Source: Candidatus Gerdarchaeota archaeon
GTDB taxonomy: Archaea; Asgardarchaeota; Heimdallarchaeia; JABLTI01
Length of the DNA stretch: 8,160 bases
Assembly: GCA_016840945.1 (NCBI GenBank)
Contig: JAEORJ010000287.1
Location: forward strand, 1-8,160
Reading direction: 5' to 3'
Positions 1 to 7,077 of the stretch are shown here, piece by piece. Position 1 is the first letter of the stretch, and each line of letters begins with the position of its first letter. The notes under the pieces are model-generated. The model worked only from the letters and a program-made list of their open reading frames with translations, did not search any database and had not been told where the DNA came from. The position numbers and the translations under genes were made by a program.

Positions 1-1
1 A

Positions 2-1360
2 AAAAGGAATTTATTATTAATAGGTCCACCTGGAATAGGTAAATCAATGATAGCCCAGGCACTATCTTTTCATTTAGGGCATCCAAGTGAAGAGATTTGG
101 ATTGTCCATAATCCAGAAAATCCTGAGCGACCGTTTTGTGAAGTAAAACAATTACATGAATTAAAAAATCGCCACAGACAACAAACAGATGGTGGGGAAT
201 ATGGTAAACTAATTCACCCTTCGAAAGCTCCTTTTGATGTAGCGGTAAAATTAGGTTTTGCTTGTGAACATTGTAAGAAATTCTCAATACCAGAAGCAAG
301 AATTTGTCCCCATTGTAATCAATCCAAGAAAAAGAAATCAGCTTCAAGATTTGGTGATTTATTATCACTATCATCTTATACTGCTAGTACAACGGATGGT
401 TCCAAAGTATCCAAAGCTATTCAATTACCAGATGGTAGAGAAGAAATACTACTTTTTGAAGAAGCTGGAAATCATATACGAGTTTTTGATCAAGAAGCAA
501 TAGAATTATCAAAAGCAAAGAAGGGCCCAAGGCCTATGAAAGTTCTTGTACCCATTAGACGGTCATTATTTGTCATGGCTACTGGTGCAAGTGAAACTGA
601 ATTTCTCGGTGATTGTTTGCATGACCCATATGGTGGCCATCATAAATTGGGTACACCACCTTATAAACGAGTAGTTGCAGGAGCTGTTCATGAAGCTCAT
701 CAAGGTGTTCTCTTTATTGATGAAATATCTCAACTTGGAGCTTTGCAGAGGTCGTTACTAACAGCACTTCAAGAGAAGAAATTCCCAATCATTGGTAGAA
801 ATCCGCAAAGTTCAGGAGCTTCTGTTAGAGTTGATGATGTACCATGTGAGTTTGTATTGGTAGCTGCTTGTAATATTGCAGACTTACCACATATTTTACC
901 ACCTCTTAGATCAAGAATTCAAGGAGATGGCTATGAAATTCTATTGAAAACTGCTATGCCTGATAATGAACCCAATAGAATTAAGCTAGTTCAATTTATC
1001 GCTCAAGAAATAATTAGAGATGATAAAATCCCAGCAATGGATAGGAAAGGAATCTTTGAGATTATTAAATGTGCTAGAATGATAGCTGAAAAAATTGACC
1101 ATGAAGAATCATCATTAACTTTACGATTACGTGAATTAGCTGGGTTAATCAAAGTAGCTGGTGATTTAGCTGTCACAAATCGTGAAGAGCTTATTACTAA
1201 CAAACATGTTAAAATGGCTATGGATATTGCACAACCTCTCGAGGAACAAATTGTTCAACGTTATGGTTCTTTTGAAAAAGCTCTTGAAAGCGAAAGAAGG
1301 GGTATACCCAAAGTTAATACTACTGATGAAAATGCTCCATTTAATAATTGGAATGGGTAA
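2..1360 (+). CDS. LonB-like AAA+ ATPase without protease domain, 5' end cut by window
   Basis: The reading frame is open from the window edge (first full codon at nt 2), so the true start lies upstream; the ATG at nt 47 falls just after Walker A and is not the start. Residues below count from that ATG. Walker A GPPGIGKS is at nt 23-46. An NPENPERP stretch (22-29) corresponds to the NPEDP segment of archaeal LonB. Then come a zinc-ribbon-like C73-x2-C76...C87-x2-C90, a LonB-type block HKLGTPPYKRVVAGAVHEAH (199-218), Walker B VLFIDE (221-226), a sensor-1 region around N276, arginine-finger candidates R288/R290, and a sensor-2 block LTLRLREL (357-364). Archaeal LonB normally has two membrane helices between Walker A and B and a C-terminal Ser-Lys protease domain. 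Here neither is visible: the protein stops about 35 residues after LEEQIVQRYG. It is probably a soluble ATP-driven remodelling protein, which is inference. The gene ends convergently 20 nt from the desulfurase gene. Confidence 0.88.
   Translation, partial: KRNLLLIGPPGIGKSMIAQALSFHLGHPSEEIWIVHNPENPERPFCEVKQLHELKNRHRQQTDGGEYGKLIHPSKAPFDVAVKLGFACEHCKKFSIPEARICPHCNQSKKKKSASRFGDLLSLSSYTASTTDGSKVSKAIQLPDGREEILLFEEAGNHIRVFDQEAIELSKAKKGPRPMKVLVPIRRSLFVMATGASETEFLGDCLHDPYGGHHKLGTPPYKRVVAGAVHEAHQGVLFIDEISQLGALQRSLLTALQEKKFPIIGRNPQSSGASVRVDDVPCEFVLVAACNIADLPHILPPLRSRIQGDGYEILLKTAMPDNEPNRIKLVQFIAQEIIRDDKIPAMDRKGIFEIIKCARMIAEKIDHEESSLTLRLRELAGLIKVAGDLAVTNREELITNKHVKMAMDIAQPLEEQIVQRYGSFEKALESERRGIPKVNTTDENAPFNNWNG
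23..46 (+). other. Walker A (P-loop) codons GPPGIGKS
   Basis: This eight-residue nucleotide-binding loop is read in frame upstream of the first ATG. It shows that the gene begins before the window and that an annotation starting at nt 47 would lose the P-loop. Confidence 0.93.
263..316 (+). other. Zinc-ribbon-like CxxC-x10-CxxC insert inside the LonB-like ATPase
   Basis: Two CxxC pairs (CEHC and CPHC) ten residues apart lie between Walker A and Walker B and are followed by a lysine-rich stretch. This spacing is typical of rubredoxin-like zinc ribbons. In membrane-bound archaeal LonB the Walker A-B interval carries transmembrane helices; no hydrophobic segment is visible here. Zinc binding is inferred from the spacing. 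Confidence 0.75.
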
Positions 1361-1363
1361 TTA

Positions 1364-1393
1364 AATTAGTGGATAAAAAATCAACCACTAATT
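1364..1393. terminator. Inverted repeat between convergent genes, possible two-way terminator
   Basis: AATTAGTGG (1364-1372) and CCACTAATT (1385-1393) form a perfect 9-bp stem with a 12-nt loop. The right arm lies in the last codons of the desulfurase gene, whose stop is in the loop. On the minus strand a T6 tract (complement of A 1375-1380) follows that stop immediately, which fits archaeal termination for that gene. For the plus-strand ATPase gene the hairpin starts 4 nt after the stop, without a good T-tract. Confidence 0.5.
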
Positions 1394-2634
1394 AATTTCT
1401 CTAATCTCTCTAAAGCTTCTTTTAGAATCGTAATCTCTTCTTCATTATTGTAAAGATAAATAGAAGCTCTTGCTGTACCTTCACTTGGTTTAATTCCTAG
1501 TGAATAATGATAAGGGTTAGTACAATGAGCGCCTGCGCGTATCATTAATTTGTAACCATCAACATCATTATCAAGATAATTAGCAATATCACCTGCTGTA
1601 TCAATATCTTGTAATTTGAAGGCTACTAAACTATGTCTATCCTTAGAATTCTTTGGACCAATTATATTGATACCTGGAATATCCTTTAATGCGGTAAACA
1701 ATTTATCGGTAAGATACTCTTCACGGGCTTCAATATTTTCCATTCCAATAGTATCCAAATAATCAACAGCTGCCCCTGCACCTATTTCGCCAGCATAGTT
1801 TTGCAATCCTGCTTCAAATTTATGAGGAGGTTCAAGATAAGTTGGAATAATCTCACCATTTTCATATCTAACATCTTTAATCGTGTCTCCACCAACAAGA
1901 AATGAATCCATTTCTTTAAGTAAATGCTCCTTTCCATAAAGAAAACCAACACCTGTAGGTCCAAGTGCTTTATGCATACTTACTGTGGAGAAATCAACAT
2001 CAGATTTTTTTACATCTACCTTTCTATGTGGAAAGTATTGAGCGTCATCTGAAACCACGAGTGCATTATGATCATGAGCTATCTTTATTATTTCCTCTAA
2101 TGGAGCAGTTGTTCCACTAACGTTTGAAGTATGTACAATTGATATTAATCGAGTTTTTTTAGTAATAGCATTCTCAAAATCTTCAATATTGAAAATCCCT
2201 TCTTCATTTGCTTCCACGATTTTTAATTTAAGATTTTTTTTCTTGACTATTTTATGAAAGGGTAATACTCCACTATGATGTTCTAGGTTAGTGGTGATAA
2301 TTTCTTGACCTTCTTCAAAATATAATGAATTTGCTACGAGATTCATTGCTTCTGTGGTATTTCTCACCCAAATAATCTCATTAGAACTGGAAGCATTTAT
2401 GTGGTCCTTAATTTTCTCTCGGGCAGCATCTCTCATCTCAGTAGTTTCTCGAGCAAGTGAATGTATTGATCGTCCACCACATGCACCAAGATTATTATAA
2501 TAATAACATAAAGCATCTATTACTTGTTTTGGTTTTAACGCCATACAAGCACTATCCAAATAGATTATTTTTTTATCATCAATTGTTCTTTTTAATGTTG
2601 GAAAATTGTCTCGGATTTTAACCCAATCTACCAT
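1381..2634 (-). CDS. SufS/CsdA-type cysteine desulfurase, variant (class V aminotransferase fold)
   Basis: A 417-residue PLP enzyme of the size usual for SufS. The family takes sulfur from L-cysteine as an enzyme persulfide, releasing alanine, for Fe-S cluster or other thio-cofactor synthesis in the cytoplasm. Visible residues: PLP phosphate-binding TTEA (93-96), H120 stacking on PLP, N171, D196 and Q199 contacting the cofactor, Schiff-base K222 in SMHKALGPTG, R366 for the substrate carboxylate, and the persulfide C371 in RAGAHCTNP. The N-terminal part departs from classical SufS: LDSACMALKP replaces LDNAATSQKP, and ACGGRSIH (51-58) replaces the usual HRGxH segment, adding C30 and C52. The ATG at 2634 is chosen because GGTGAT lies 4 nt upstream; a TTG (2646) or GTG (2643) start would put this site inside the gene. 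No SufE, SufU or SufBCD gene is adjacent, so the physiological acceptor is unknown. A desulfurase-like enzyme acting on another substrate is possible. Confidence 0.88.
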   Translation of the reverse strand: MVDWVKIRDNFPTLKRTIDDKKIIYLDSACMALKPKQVIDALCYYYNNLGACGGRSIHSLARETTEMRDAAREKIKDHINASSSNEIIWVRNTTEAMNLVANSLYFEEGQEIITTNLEHHSGVLPFHKIVKKKNLKLKIVEANEEGIFNIEDFENAITKKTRLISIVHTSNVSGTTAPLEEIIKIAHDHNALVVSDDAQYFPHRKVDVKKSDVDFSTVSMHKALGPTGVGFLYGKEHLLKEMDSFLVGGDTIKDVRYENGEIIPTYLEPPHKFEAGLQNYAGEIGAGAAVDYLDTIGMENIEAREEYLTDKLFTALKDIPGINIIGPKNSKDRHSLVAFKLQDIDTAGDIANYLDNDVDGYKLMIRAGAHCTNPYHYSLGIKPSEGTARASIYLYNNEEEITILKEALERLEKLISG

Positions 2635-2635
2635 G

Positions 2636-2641
2636 ATAATC
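2636..2641 (-). promoter_or_regulatory. Shine-Dalgarno site of the desulfurase gene
   Basis: On the minus strand GGTGAT, complementary to the 3' end of archaeal 16S rRNA, lies just before the ATG at 2634. It supports that start over the longer TTG or GTG starts. Confidence 0.55.
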
Positions 2642-2707
2642 ACCAATATTAATAGTCAATTTACTGCTTAAATGAAGTTTGAAGTATGAAAAGTTTTTCT
2701 ATCTGTA

Positions 2708-2717
2708 TTTATATATT
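2708..2717 (+). promoter_or_regulatory. TATA-like element in the divergent intergenic region
   Basis: TTTATATATT lies about 55 nt before the ATG of the small zinc-ribbon gene, predicting a leader of about 30 nt that contains the SD-like GGCGAT at 2757-2762. The element is nearly palindromic, so its complement could also serve the divergent desulfurase gene. Assigned by composition and spacing only. Confidence 0.4.
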
Positions 2718-2767
2718 ATTTCTATAAAGAATATAGCTCATTAGAATGTATAATAGGCGATGCTTTT

Positions 2768-2971
2768 ATGTTCAAAGCTATTGAAAAGTGCGCACTCTGT
2801 GGTGAAGTTAATGATAGAGATAAAATGATATTATATCACTTCCCACAAGGTCCTAAATTAGTATGCAAAAAATGTTATCAATCATTACCAACTGATCCTT
2901 ACACTCTTGGTAAAAAACCTATTGAACCAATAAAACCACCAAATAGTGATATCCTCCCTCTAAAGGATTGA
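2768..2971 (+). CDS. Small zinc-ribbon protein (67 aa), function unknown
   Basis: Two CxxC knuckles, C8-x2-C11 and C33-x2-C36, separated by 21 residues, suggest one treble-clef or zinc-ribbon module binding a single zinc. The rest is a short proline-rich tail (residues 41-66) with no predicted fold. There is no signal peptide or membrane segment. It has its own TATA-like element and an SD-like GGCGAT 5 nt before the ATG. It is divergent from the desulfurase gene, and its TGA directly abuts the stop codon of the convergent repeat-protein gene. Proteins of this type are often nucleic-acid or protein adaptors, but nothing here identifies the partner. The patterned cysteines and flanking signals make it a credible gene despite its size. 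Confidence 0.72.
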   Translation: MFKAIEKCALCGEVNDRDKMILYHFPQGPKLVCKKCYQSLPTDPYTLGKKPIEPIKPPNSDILPLKD

Positions 2972-2985
2972 TTAAGAATCCTTTA
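2961..2985. terminator. Inverted repeat over two abutting stop codons
   Basis: TAAAGGATT (2961-2969) and AATCCTTTA (2977-2985) form a perfect 9-bp stem with a 7-nt loop. The left arm runs into the TGA of the zinc-ribbon gene, and the TAA of the convergent repeat-protein gene (2972-2974) is in the loop. Only short T-runs follow on either strand, so it may act as a 3'-end stabiliser or a weak two-way terminator. Confidence 0.45.
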
Positions 2986-5221
2986 TTAATGGTTCTACAG
3001 TTTGATGAATAGCTGTTAATTTTTCATTATTTGGATATTGTATCGTTAAGCCACGCAATTCTGTCAAAAGTAAATTCTTATAATTGCTATCTGTTTGGGC
3101 GCTCTCTTCTAATATTATATTAGTAATTGCTCTTGCCAATTCAATTTGGATTATTTCATTAAATGGATATTTTTCTAATAATTTACGTAAATTGTCTAAC
3201 AATTCATCGACTAAATCAGAATTTTCCATTTTATAGGCTAATAATATTATACGCCTAATAGACCTAGCAACCATTTCATTAATCTCTACAACATCACTAA
3301 AATCTACACTAATTGATTTCAATTCATGTAGAAGACTAATACATCTTTTCAAATCATTTGTCTCTATACACCATCTAATAGCTGATGTAATACCTTTAGC
3401 TAATTGTGTCTGAATTGTTTCATATGAAGGATAATGTAAAGTTGCATCACGTAATCCATCTAGTGAAATATTCATCTGGTTATACTTGCTGTTTTTTCCA
3501 TAAGCACTAATGCTATTAACAAGAGATTTAGCTAATACTAAATTAAGTTCCTCATTGCTTGGATCATCATTTACCCATTCATTTATCTCAAGAATCAATT
3601 CTTTGATTTTATCTAATTCATTTATGTCCCCATACACTTTTATGGCATCAACATATGCTTTTCCTAATCGTACTAGAACATCAATATTTTCTGATGCAAT
3701 AGTGTAATCATATAATCTATCCAATAACTCTTCCATTCGCTCGATTTTACCATATAAACCATATGCTCGTATTGCATTTACTAAAACCTTAGAATGGCTT
3801 ACCTCAATGATTGCATCTTCGCGATATTTTTTAGCATGTTCTTCGGATTTTTTGAGATAATCATCTATCTCTTTGAAATTCTCCTCATACTCACCTAACA
3901 TATAGACAGCATTTACAATTGCTTGCGAGTAAAATTGATTTAATTCAATTATATCAGGATTTTCTTCTACTATTCTATATAACTCATCAACAATTTCAAG
4001 CATTAATTTCTTCTTATAATGAGTAGATAATTCCTTTGTGATATTAAATAAACCTCTACCTAATAATACTTTAATTTGCTGATCTTCAGGGAATCTATGG
4101 TAAATCTTGCTAATACTTGCTAATAGTGAAGTAGTCATACCCGGTTCCCAATATGCTGTTGCCCAAAGTGCGGCATTAAAAACTCCTATAATAGCTATTG
4201 AATGTATCTTCTTATTTTCAGGGTAGTCATCTGCTAATGATAATAATTTCTTAGCCAAACGTGTAGTTGTTATCAAATCCTCCATTTTTCCGCAACTATC
4301 TAACGCTATTTTTAAGCCAGTAGCAAATGATAGCATTATTTCAGGGATCTCGTTATTTGCTTCTGAAACAAAGATGAGATCATCAAGGACTTTTATCATA
4401 TCTTCATATTCCTCTGCTTCCCCAAACCAGTTAATAGCATTTACGAATCCGCTTGCTATATTGATTTTAGCTTCAACTTCAAGATCTAACCTTTCAAAAT
4501 AAATATCTTTCATGAGTTTTAATGTGCGTTTCATTGAAGAAAATTCATTCATATCACCATAGCTATTTATCTCTTCAGCAAGGCCTTTTAATAGGATATT
4601 CAAGAGAAAATTATCAATAACTTCAGGGTTTAATAAGCCTTTTAATATAATATCAAATTCTTTGGTTTTCTCGAAGTTCCAATCTCCACCAAAACCCTTT
4701 ATAGCTAAAATCGTTGCTTCAGAAGCTGTTATCCGTAACATTACGTTATCTGAGTTATCTATTGAAAAATTCACAAGATAAACTACATATTCTTCTAATT
4801 CATCAAAGAGCTCGAATTCAACTAATATTGCTAATGATTTTAAAAGCGAATTACTTAACGCTGCTAGTCGATCAATATTATCAAAATTATCCTCAAATAA
4901 TAACATCATTTTATCAATTAAAATACAAAGATAATTTAAATCCCAGTCTTCTTCAAATTCATCTGATAATCTATTCAAACCATCAATAACTGTAAAGAAT
5001 AATGAATTATCAATTGATTTGTCTTTTTTAATTAACCGAATTAATTTATCATATAATTCTTCTAAAAGATCTATGTTACCTTCTGACCCATGATAAATAA
5101 TATTCTCTAAAATAGCAGTAATTTTTGCAATTAATTCATCATCTGATGGAGAGTCAACTACTATGTCATCTTCTTCTGATTCATCAAGATGTTCATCAAA
5201 TTCAGATTCTTTGTCACTCAT
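2972..5221 (-). CDS. Acidic alpha-solenoid protein with ~14 repeats of 44 residues (TPR-like)
   Basis: A 749-residue protein with no signal peptide or membrane segment. Residues 1-30 are a very acidic, probably disordered tail. The rest is built of two-helix repeats of the form LAK-[GAS]-LVNAIxAYG ... MxxLLDELxxLxxxYPxNExI. The anchor residue, the Ile of NAI or its equivalent, falls at 130, 174, 218, 263, 307, 351, 395, 439, 484, 527, 571, 615, 659 and 703, so the period is 44 with single-residue drift. The repeat is longer than canonical TPR (34) or PPR (35) units, but the two-helix pattern and the YP turn are TPR-like. Such solenoids are usually protein-binding scaffolds; the partner is unknown. 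No catalytic motif is visible. The start at 5221 has no clear SD; a TATA-like TTTTATTTA about 30 nt upstream suggests a leaderless mRNA. The 3' end abuts the convergent zinc-ribbon gene. Confidence 0.85.
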   Translation of the reverse strand: MSDKESEFDEHLDESEEDDIVVDSPSDDELIAKITAILENIIYHGSEGNIDLLEELYDKLIRLIKKDKSIDNSLFFTVIDGLNRLSDEFEEDWDLNYLCILIDKMMLLFEDNFDNIDRLAALSNSLLKSLAILVEFELFDELEEYVVYLVNFSIDNSDNVMLRITASEATILAIKGFGGDWNFEKTKEFDIILKGLLNPEVIDNFLLNILLKGLAEEINSYGDMNEFSSMKRTLKLMKDIYFERLDLEVEAKINIASGFVNAINWFGEAEEYEDMIKVLDDLIFVSEANNEIPEIMLSFATGLKIALDSCGKMEDLITTTRLAKKLLSLADDYPENKKIHSIAIIGVFNAALWATAYWEPGMTTSLLASISKIYHRFPEDQQIKVLLGRGLFNITKELSTHYKKKLMLEIVDELYRIVEENPDIIELNQFYSQAIVNAVYMLGEYEENFKEIDDYLKKSEEHAKKYREDAIIEVSHSKVLVNAIRAYGLYGKIERMEELLDRLYDYTIASENIDVLVRLGKAYVDAIKVYGDINELDKIKELILEINEWVNDDPSNEELNLVLAKSLVNSISAYGKNSKYNQMNISLDGLRDATLHYPSYETIQTQLAKGITSAIRWCIETNDLKRCISLLHELKSISVDFSDVVEINEMVARSIRRIILLAYKMENSDLVDELLDNLRKLLEKYPFNEIIQIELARAITNIILEESAQTDSNYKNLLLTELRGLTIQYPNNEKLTAIHQTVEPLIKDS
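2987..4924 (-). repeat. Protein-level tandem repeat region, ~44 residues (132 nt) per unit
   Basis: Approximate extent of the tandem helical repeats, residues 100-745. The clearest copies carry GFVNAINWFG (258), LVNAIRAYG (480), YVDAIKVYG (523) and LVNSISAYG (567). The units are too diverged to show as DNA repeats, which points to an old expansion kept by selection on the fold. Confidence 0.75.
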
Positions 5222-5245
5222 AGTGTTCTCTCATCTATAATTGTA

Positions 5246-5254
5246 AATAAAAGT
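5246..5254 (-). promoter_or_regulatory. Candidate TATA box of the repeat-protein gene
   Basis: On the minus strand CTTTTATTTA is centred about 29 nt before the ATG at 5221, which would place transcription initiation almost at the start codon. This agrees with the lack of a convincing SD. Weak, because the whole region is AT-rich. Confidence 0.28.
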
Positions 5255-5296
5255 TAAGTTTTTTGTGCATTAAAAGATTTTTAGATAGCTATAAAG

Positions 5297-5339
5297 AAAA
5301 AAACCAAGGCAAAAATGAGCTTTTAGAAGTCATTTTGCC
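5297..5339 (-). terminator. Hairpin plus T-tract after the membrane-protein gene
   Basis: On the minus strand GGCAAAATGA (complement of 5330-5339) pairs with TCATTTTTGCC (complement of 5308-5318), leaving one bulged base and an 11-nt loop. After TTGG comes a run of seven T (complement of A 5297-5303). The stem includes the TGA stop. It has the form of a Rho-independent terminator and is the most convincing one in the window. Confidence 0.65.
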
Positions 5340-5758
5340 ATAGGATTATTTGCACCTTCAACTGTTAGACGATAAATAAAACAATAAATACCGCCAACAG
5401 CCATTATTAGTCCTGGAATGCTAAATGATGCTAAGCCAAAAATAAAAACCACTATACCAATAATCGCTAGGTCTATTTTAACTAAAATATTGTAGAATAT
5501 TTTAGAGAATAATTTCAATCCTATTAAAAGTCCAACAATTCCAAACAATATATTTAGAGATCCACCTAAACTGTAAGCCCATGTTTGTGTTTTAAAGGTT
5601 AGCCAACCTACGCCATCCAAGAAAGGCATTTGTAGATTCATAACTAATCCAACTATTAACCCAAAGATGCTATTAGCAATTAGCAATATTCCTCCAAAAA
5701 ATATGAAGAAAACTGCCCATTCTTCTTTTTTCTTTATTTCCAACAATTTTTTCACCAT
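5330..5758 (-). CDS. Four-helix membrane protein, function unknown
   Basis: A 142-residue hydrophobic protein that I do not recognise. A basic N-terminus (KKLLEIKKK, 3-11) precedes hydrophobic segments at about 14-40, 61-84, 95-112 and 113-130, several rich in glycine. This gives four probable membrane helices; the positive N-terminus suggests it faces the cytoplasm. A polar loop (41-60) with two tryptophans lies between helices 1 and 2. No catalytic or metal-binding motif is visible. The start at 5758 lacks an SD; a TATA-like element centred near 5785 predicts transcription starting at or next to the ATG, so the mRNA may be leaderless. GTG at the second codon is an alternative start. A strong terminator follows, and gaps of about 100 nt separate it from both neighbours. 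Confidence 0.72.
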   Translation of the reverse strand: MVKKLLEIKKKEEWAVFFIFFGGILLIANSIFGLIVGLVMNLQMPFLDGVGWLTFKTQTWAYSLGGSLNILFGIVGLLIGLKLFSKIFYNILVKIDLAIIGIVVFIFGLASFSIPGLIMAVGGIYCFIYRLTVEGANNPMAK

Positions 5759-5780
5759 ACATTCTATAATGTGCTTCTAG

Positions 5781-5789
5781 CAAATATAA
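5781..5789 (-). promoter_or_regulatory. Candidate TATA box of the membrane-protein gene
   Basis: TTATATTTG on the minus strand is centred about 27 nt before the ATG at 5758, the spacing expected for a leaderless archaeal transcript. No SD is seen before this ATG, which agrees. Confidence 0.4.
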
Positions 5790-5839
5790 CTCATATTCAG
5801 TTAGGAATAAAAGCATTCTATTAAATAAGAGTTTCTTTT

Positions 5840-5866
5840 AATAAATAGGTAAAAATTCTATTTATT
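5840..5866 (-). terminator. Inverted repeat over the stop codon of the M20 peptidase gene
   Basis: AATAAATAG (5840-5848) and CTATTTATT (5858-5866) form a perfect 9-bp stem with a 9-nt loop. The TAG stop (complement of 5858-5860) is in the stem, and a T5 tract (complement of 5851-5855) is in the loop. The stem is AT-rich and would be weak; the T-tract alone may direct termination. Confidence 0.42.
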
Positions 5867-7027
5867 CAAATAAACATCAAAAATTGCTGCAGTGATAGTT
5901 TTGGTTGCCTTTACTAATTGGTCAAATTCAATATATTCATTTGCTTGATGCAAAATTGCTTGTGAACCACCACCAAATATTATGAACGGAATATTATCGG
6001 GAGGTATTAAAGCTGCAGCATCAGTCCCATATGTTAATCCAATAGCTTCCTTTGGTACGCCAATTATTTTATGCGACCAATCAAGAAATCCTTTTACTAA
6101 AGGTTCATTTTGATCAGTGCTAATAGCTGGTATTTGATGTATTATTTCATGGCTATAATTATAACCAGTTTCATTAGTTAGTTGCGTCAAAATTTTTGCA
6201 ATAGTACTATTGAATTGATCAAAATCAATTCCCGGTACTAATCTAAAGTCACAATCAAAAGAACAATCTTCTGGTACAATATTTATCTTTACTCCACCAT
6301 TTATTATTCCAATATTTAGAGTAGATTTTCCAAGTAAATTGTGAGAGTTTTCTGGTACTAATTTCTTAAGATGATTAATGGCTATACAGGCACCTTCTAT
6401 TGCATTTTTCCCTATTTCGGGACGACTACCATGGGCAGCTTTACCTTTTACTTTAATTCTAACCCAAAACGGTCCTTTTTCAGCTATTCCAACGCGCAGA
6501 TTAGTTGCTTCAGTGATTATAAGGCAAATAGCATTATCCATTATGCCATGCTTCTTCAAATGAAATGCACCATTCATGCCTACTTCTTCATCAGCTGTAC
6601 CAGCAAAAACAATTCTATGATTCAATTCAATATCAGAACGATTAATTGCATCCATAACAGCTATTAAGGTAGCAACACCGCCTTTCATATCAGCAGTTCC
6701 ACGACCAAATAATTTCCCATTAACTTCGGTAACTTTGGAAGGTGGGTATTTCCATTGAGATAAATCGCCAAATGGGACAGTATCAAGATGACCACTTAGA
6801 ATAATATCTTTTTCACCGGAACCAACAGATAAAACGATATTATGTCTATCATTGTCCATTTCATAAATTTTTGATTCAAAACCTAAGGTATATCCTACTT
6901 CCTGGAGATATTTAGCAATATGATCACATTTTCCAGGGGGGTTTTGACTATCAAGTGCTACAAGTTCCTTTGTAAGACGTTTGATTAGCTCTTCATCAAT
7001 ATTATTAATAATTGAATCAATGATCAT
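5858..7027 (-). CDS. M20-family zinc peptidase/deacylase (ArgE/DapE/ACY1-like)
   Basis: A 389-residue protein of the two-zinc M20 family, whose members hydrolyse amide bonds of N-acyl amino acids or short peptides in the cytoplasm. All key residues are present: H80 and D82 in SGHLDTVP, bridging D113 in GRGTADMKGG, catalytic E147 with E148 in TADEEVG, metal ligand E173 in ITEAT, and H360 in AILHQANE. The lid or dimerisation domain (about 185-295) holds H199 in AAHGSRPE, which in the family reaches into the partner active site. YGTDAAAL (333-340) is the usual substrate-side loop. Substrate choice among N-acetylornithine, succinyl-diaminopimelate, acyl-amino acids and dipeptides cannot be read from sequence, and no arginine or lysine biosynthesis genes are nearby. 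The start at 7027 is supported by GAGGT 8 nt upstream. No signal peptide. The gene looks intact and is probably transcribed alone. Confidence 0.92.
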   Translation of the reverse strand: MIIDSIINNIDEELIKRLTKELVALDSQNPPGKCDHIAKYLQEVGYTLGFESKIYEMDNDRHNIVLSVGSGEKDIILSGHLDTVPFGDLSQWKYPPSKVTEVNGKLFGRGTADMKGGVATLIAVMDAINRSDIELNHRIVFAGTADEEVGMNGAFHLKKHGIMDNAICLIITEATNLRVGIAEKGPFWVRIKVKGKAAHGSRPEIGKNAIEGACIAINHLKKLVPENSHNLLGKSTLNIGIINGGVKINIVPEDCSFDCDFRLVPGIDFDQFNSTIAKILTQLTNETGYNYSHEIIHQIPAISTDQNEPLVKGFLDWSHKIIGVPKEAIGLTYGTDAAALIPPDNIPFIIFGGGSQAILHQANEYIEFDQLVKATKTITAAIFDVYLNK

Positions 7028-7035
7028 TGTTTGTT

Positions 7036-7040
7036 ACCTC
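7036..7040 (-). promoter_or_regulatory. Shine-Dalgarno site of the M20 peptidase gene
   Basis: GAGGT on the minus strand lies 8 nt before the ATG at 7027. It is the best canonical SD in the window and fixes that start. Confidence 0.6.
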
Positions 7041-7077
7041 ATTATCAAGAAAAATTCTGCTAATAAATTAGTATAAC

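Noticed and set aside
258..503. Open frame of 81 codons on the plus strand inside the ATPase gene
   Set aside because: It overlaps the conserved zinc-ribbon region in another frame, with low-complexity composition and no recognisable motif.
1300..1400. Frameshift as the explanation for the missing Lon protease domain
   Set aside because: The sequence after the stop at 1360 goes straight into the 3' end of the intact convergent desulfurase gene; no frame there encodes a protease motif.
4714..4989. Open frame of 91 codons antisense to the solenoid gene
   Set aside because: It is leucine/isoleucine/serine-rich as expected from the complement of AT-rich coding sequence, and lies opposite a strongly patterned protein.
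6371..6667. Open frames antisense to the M20 peptidase gene
   Set aside because: They lie opposite the conserved catalytic region of an intact enzyme and show no family features.
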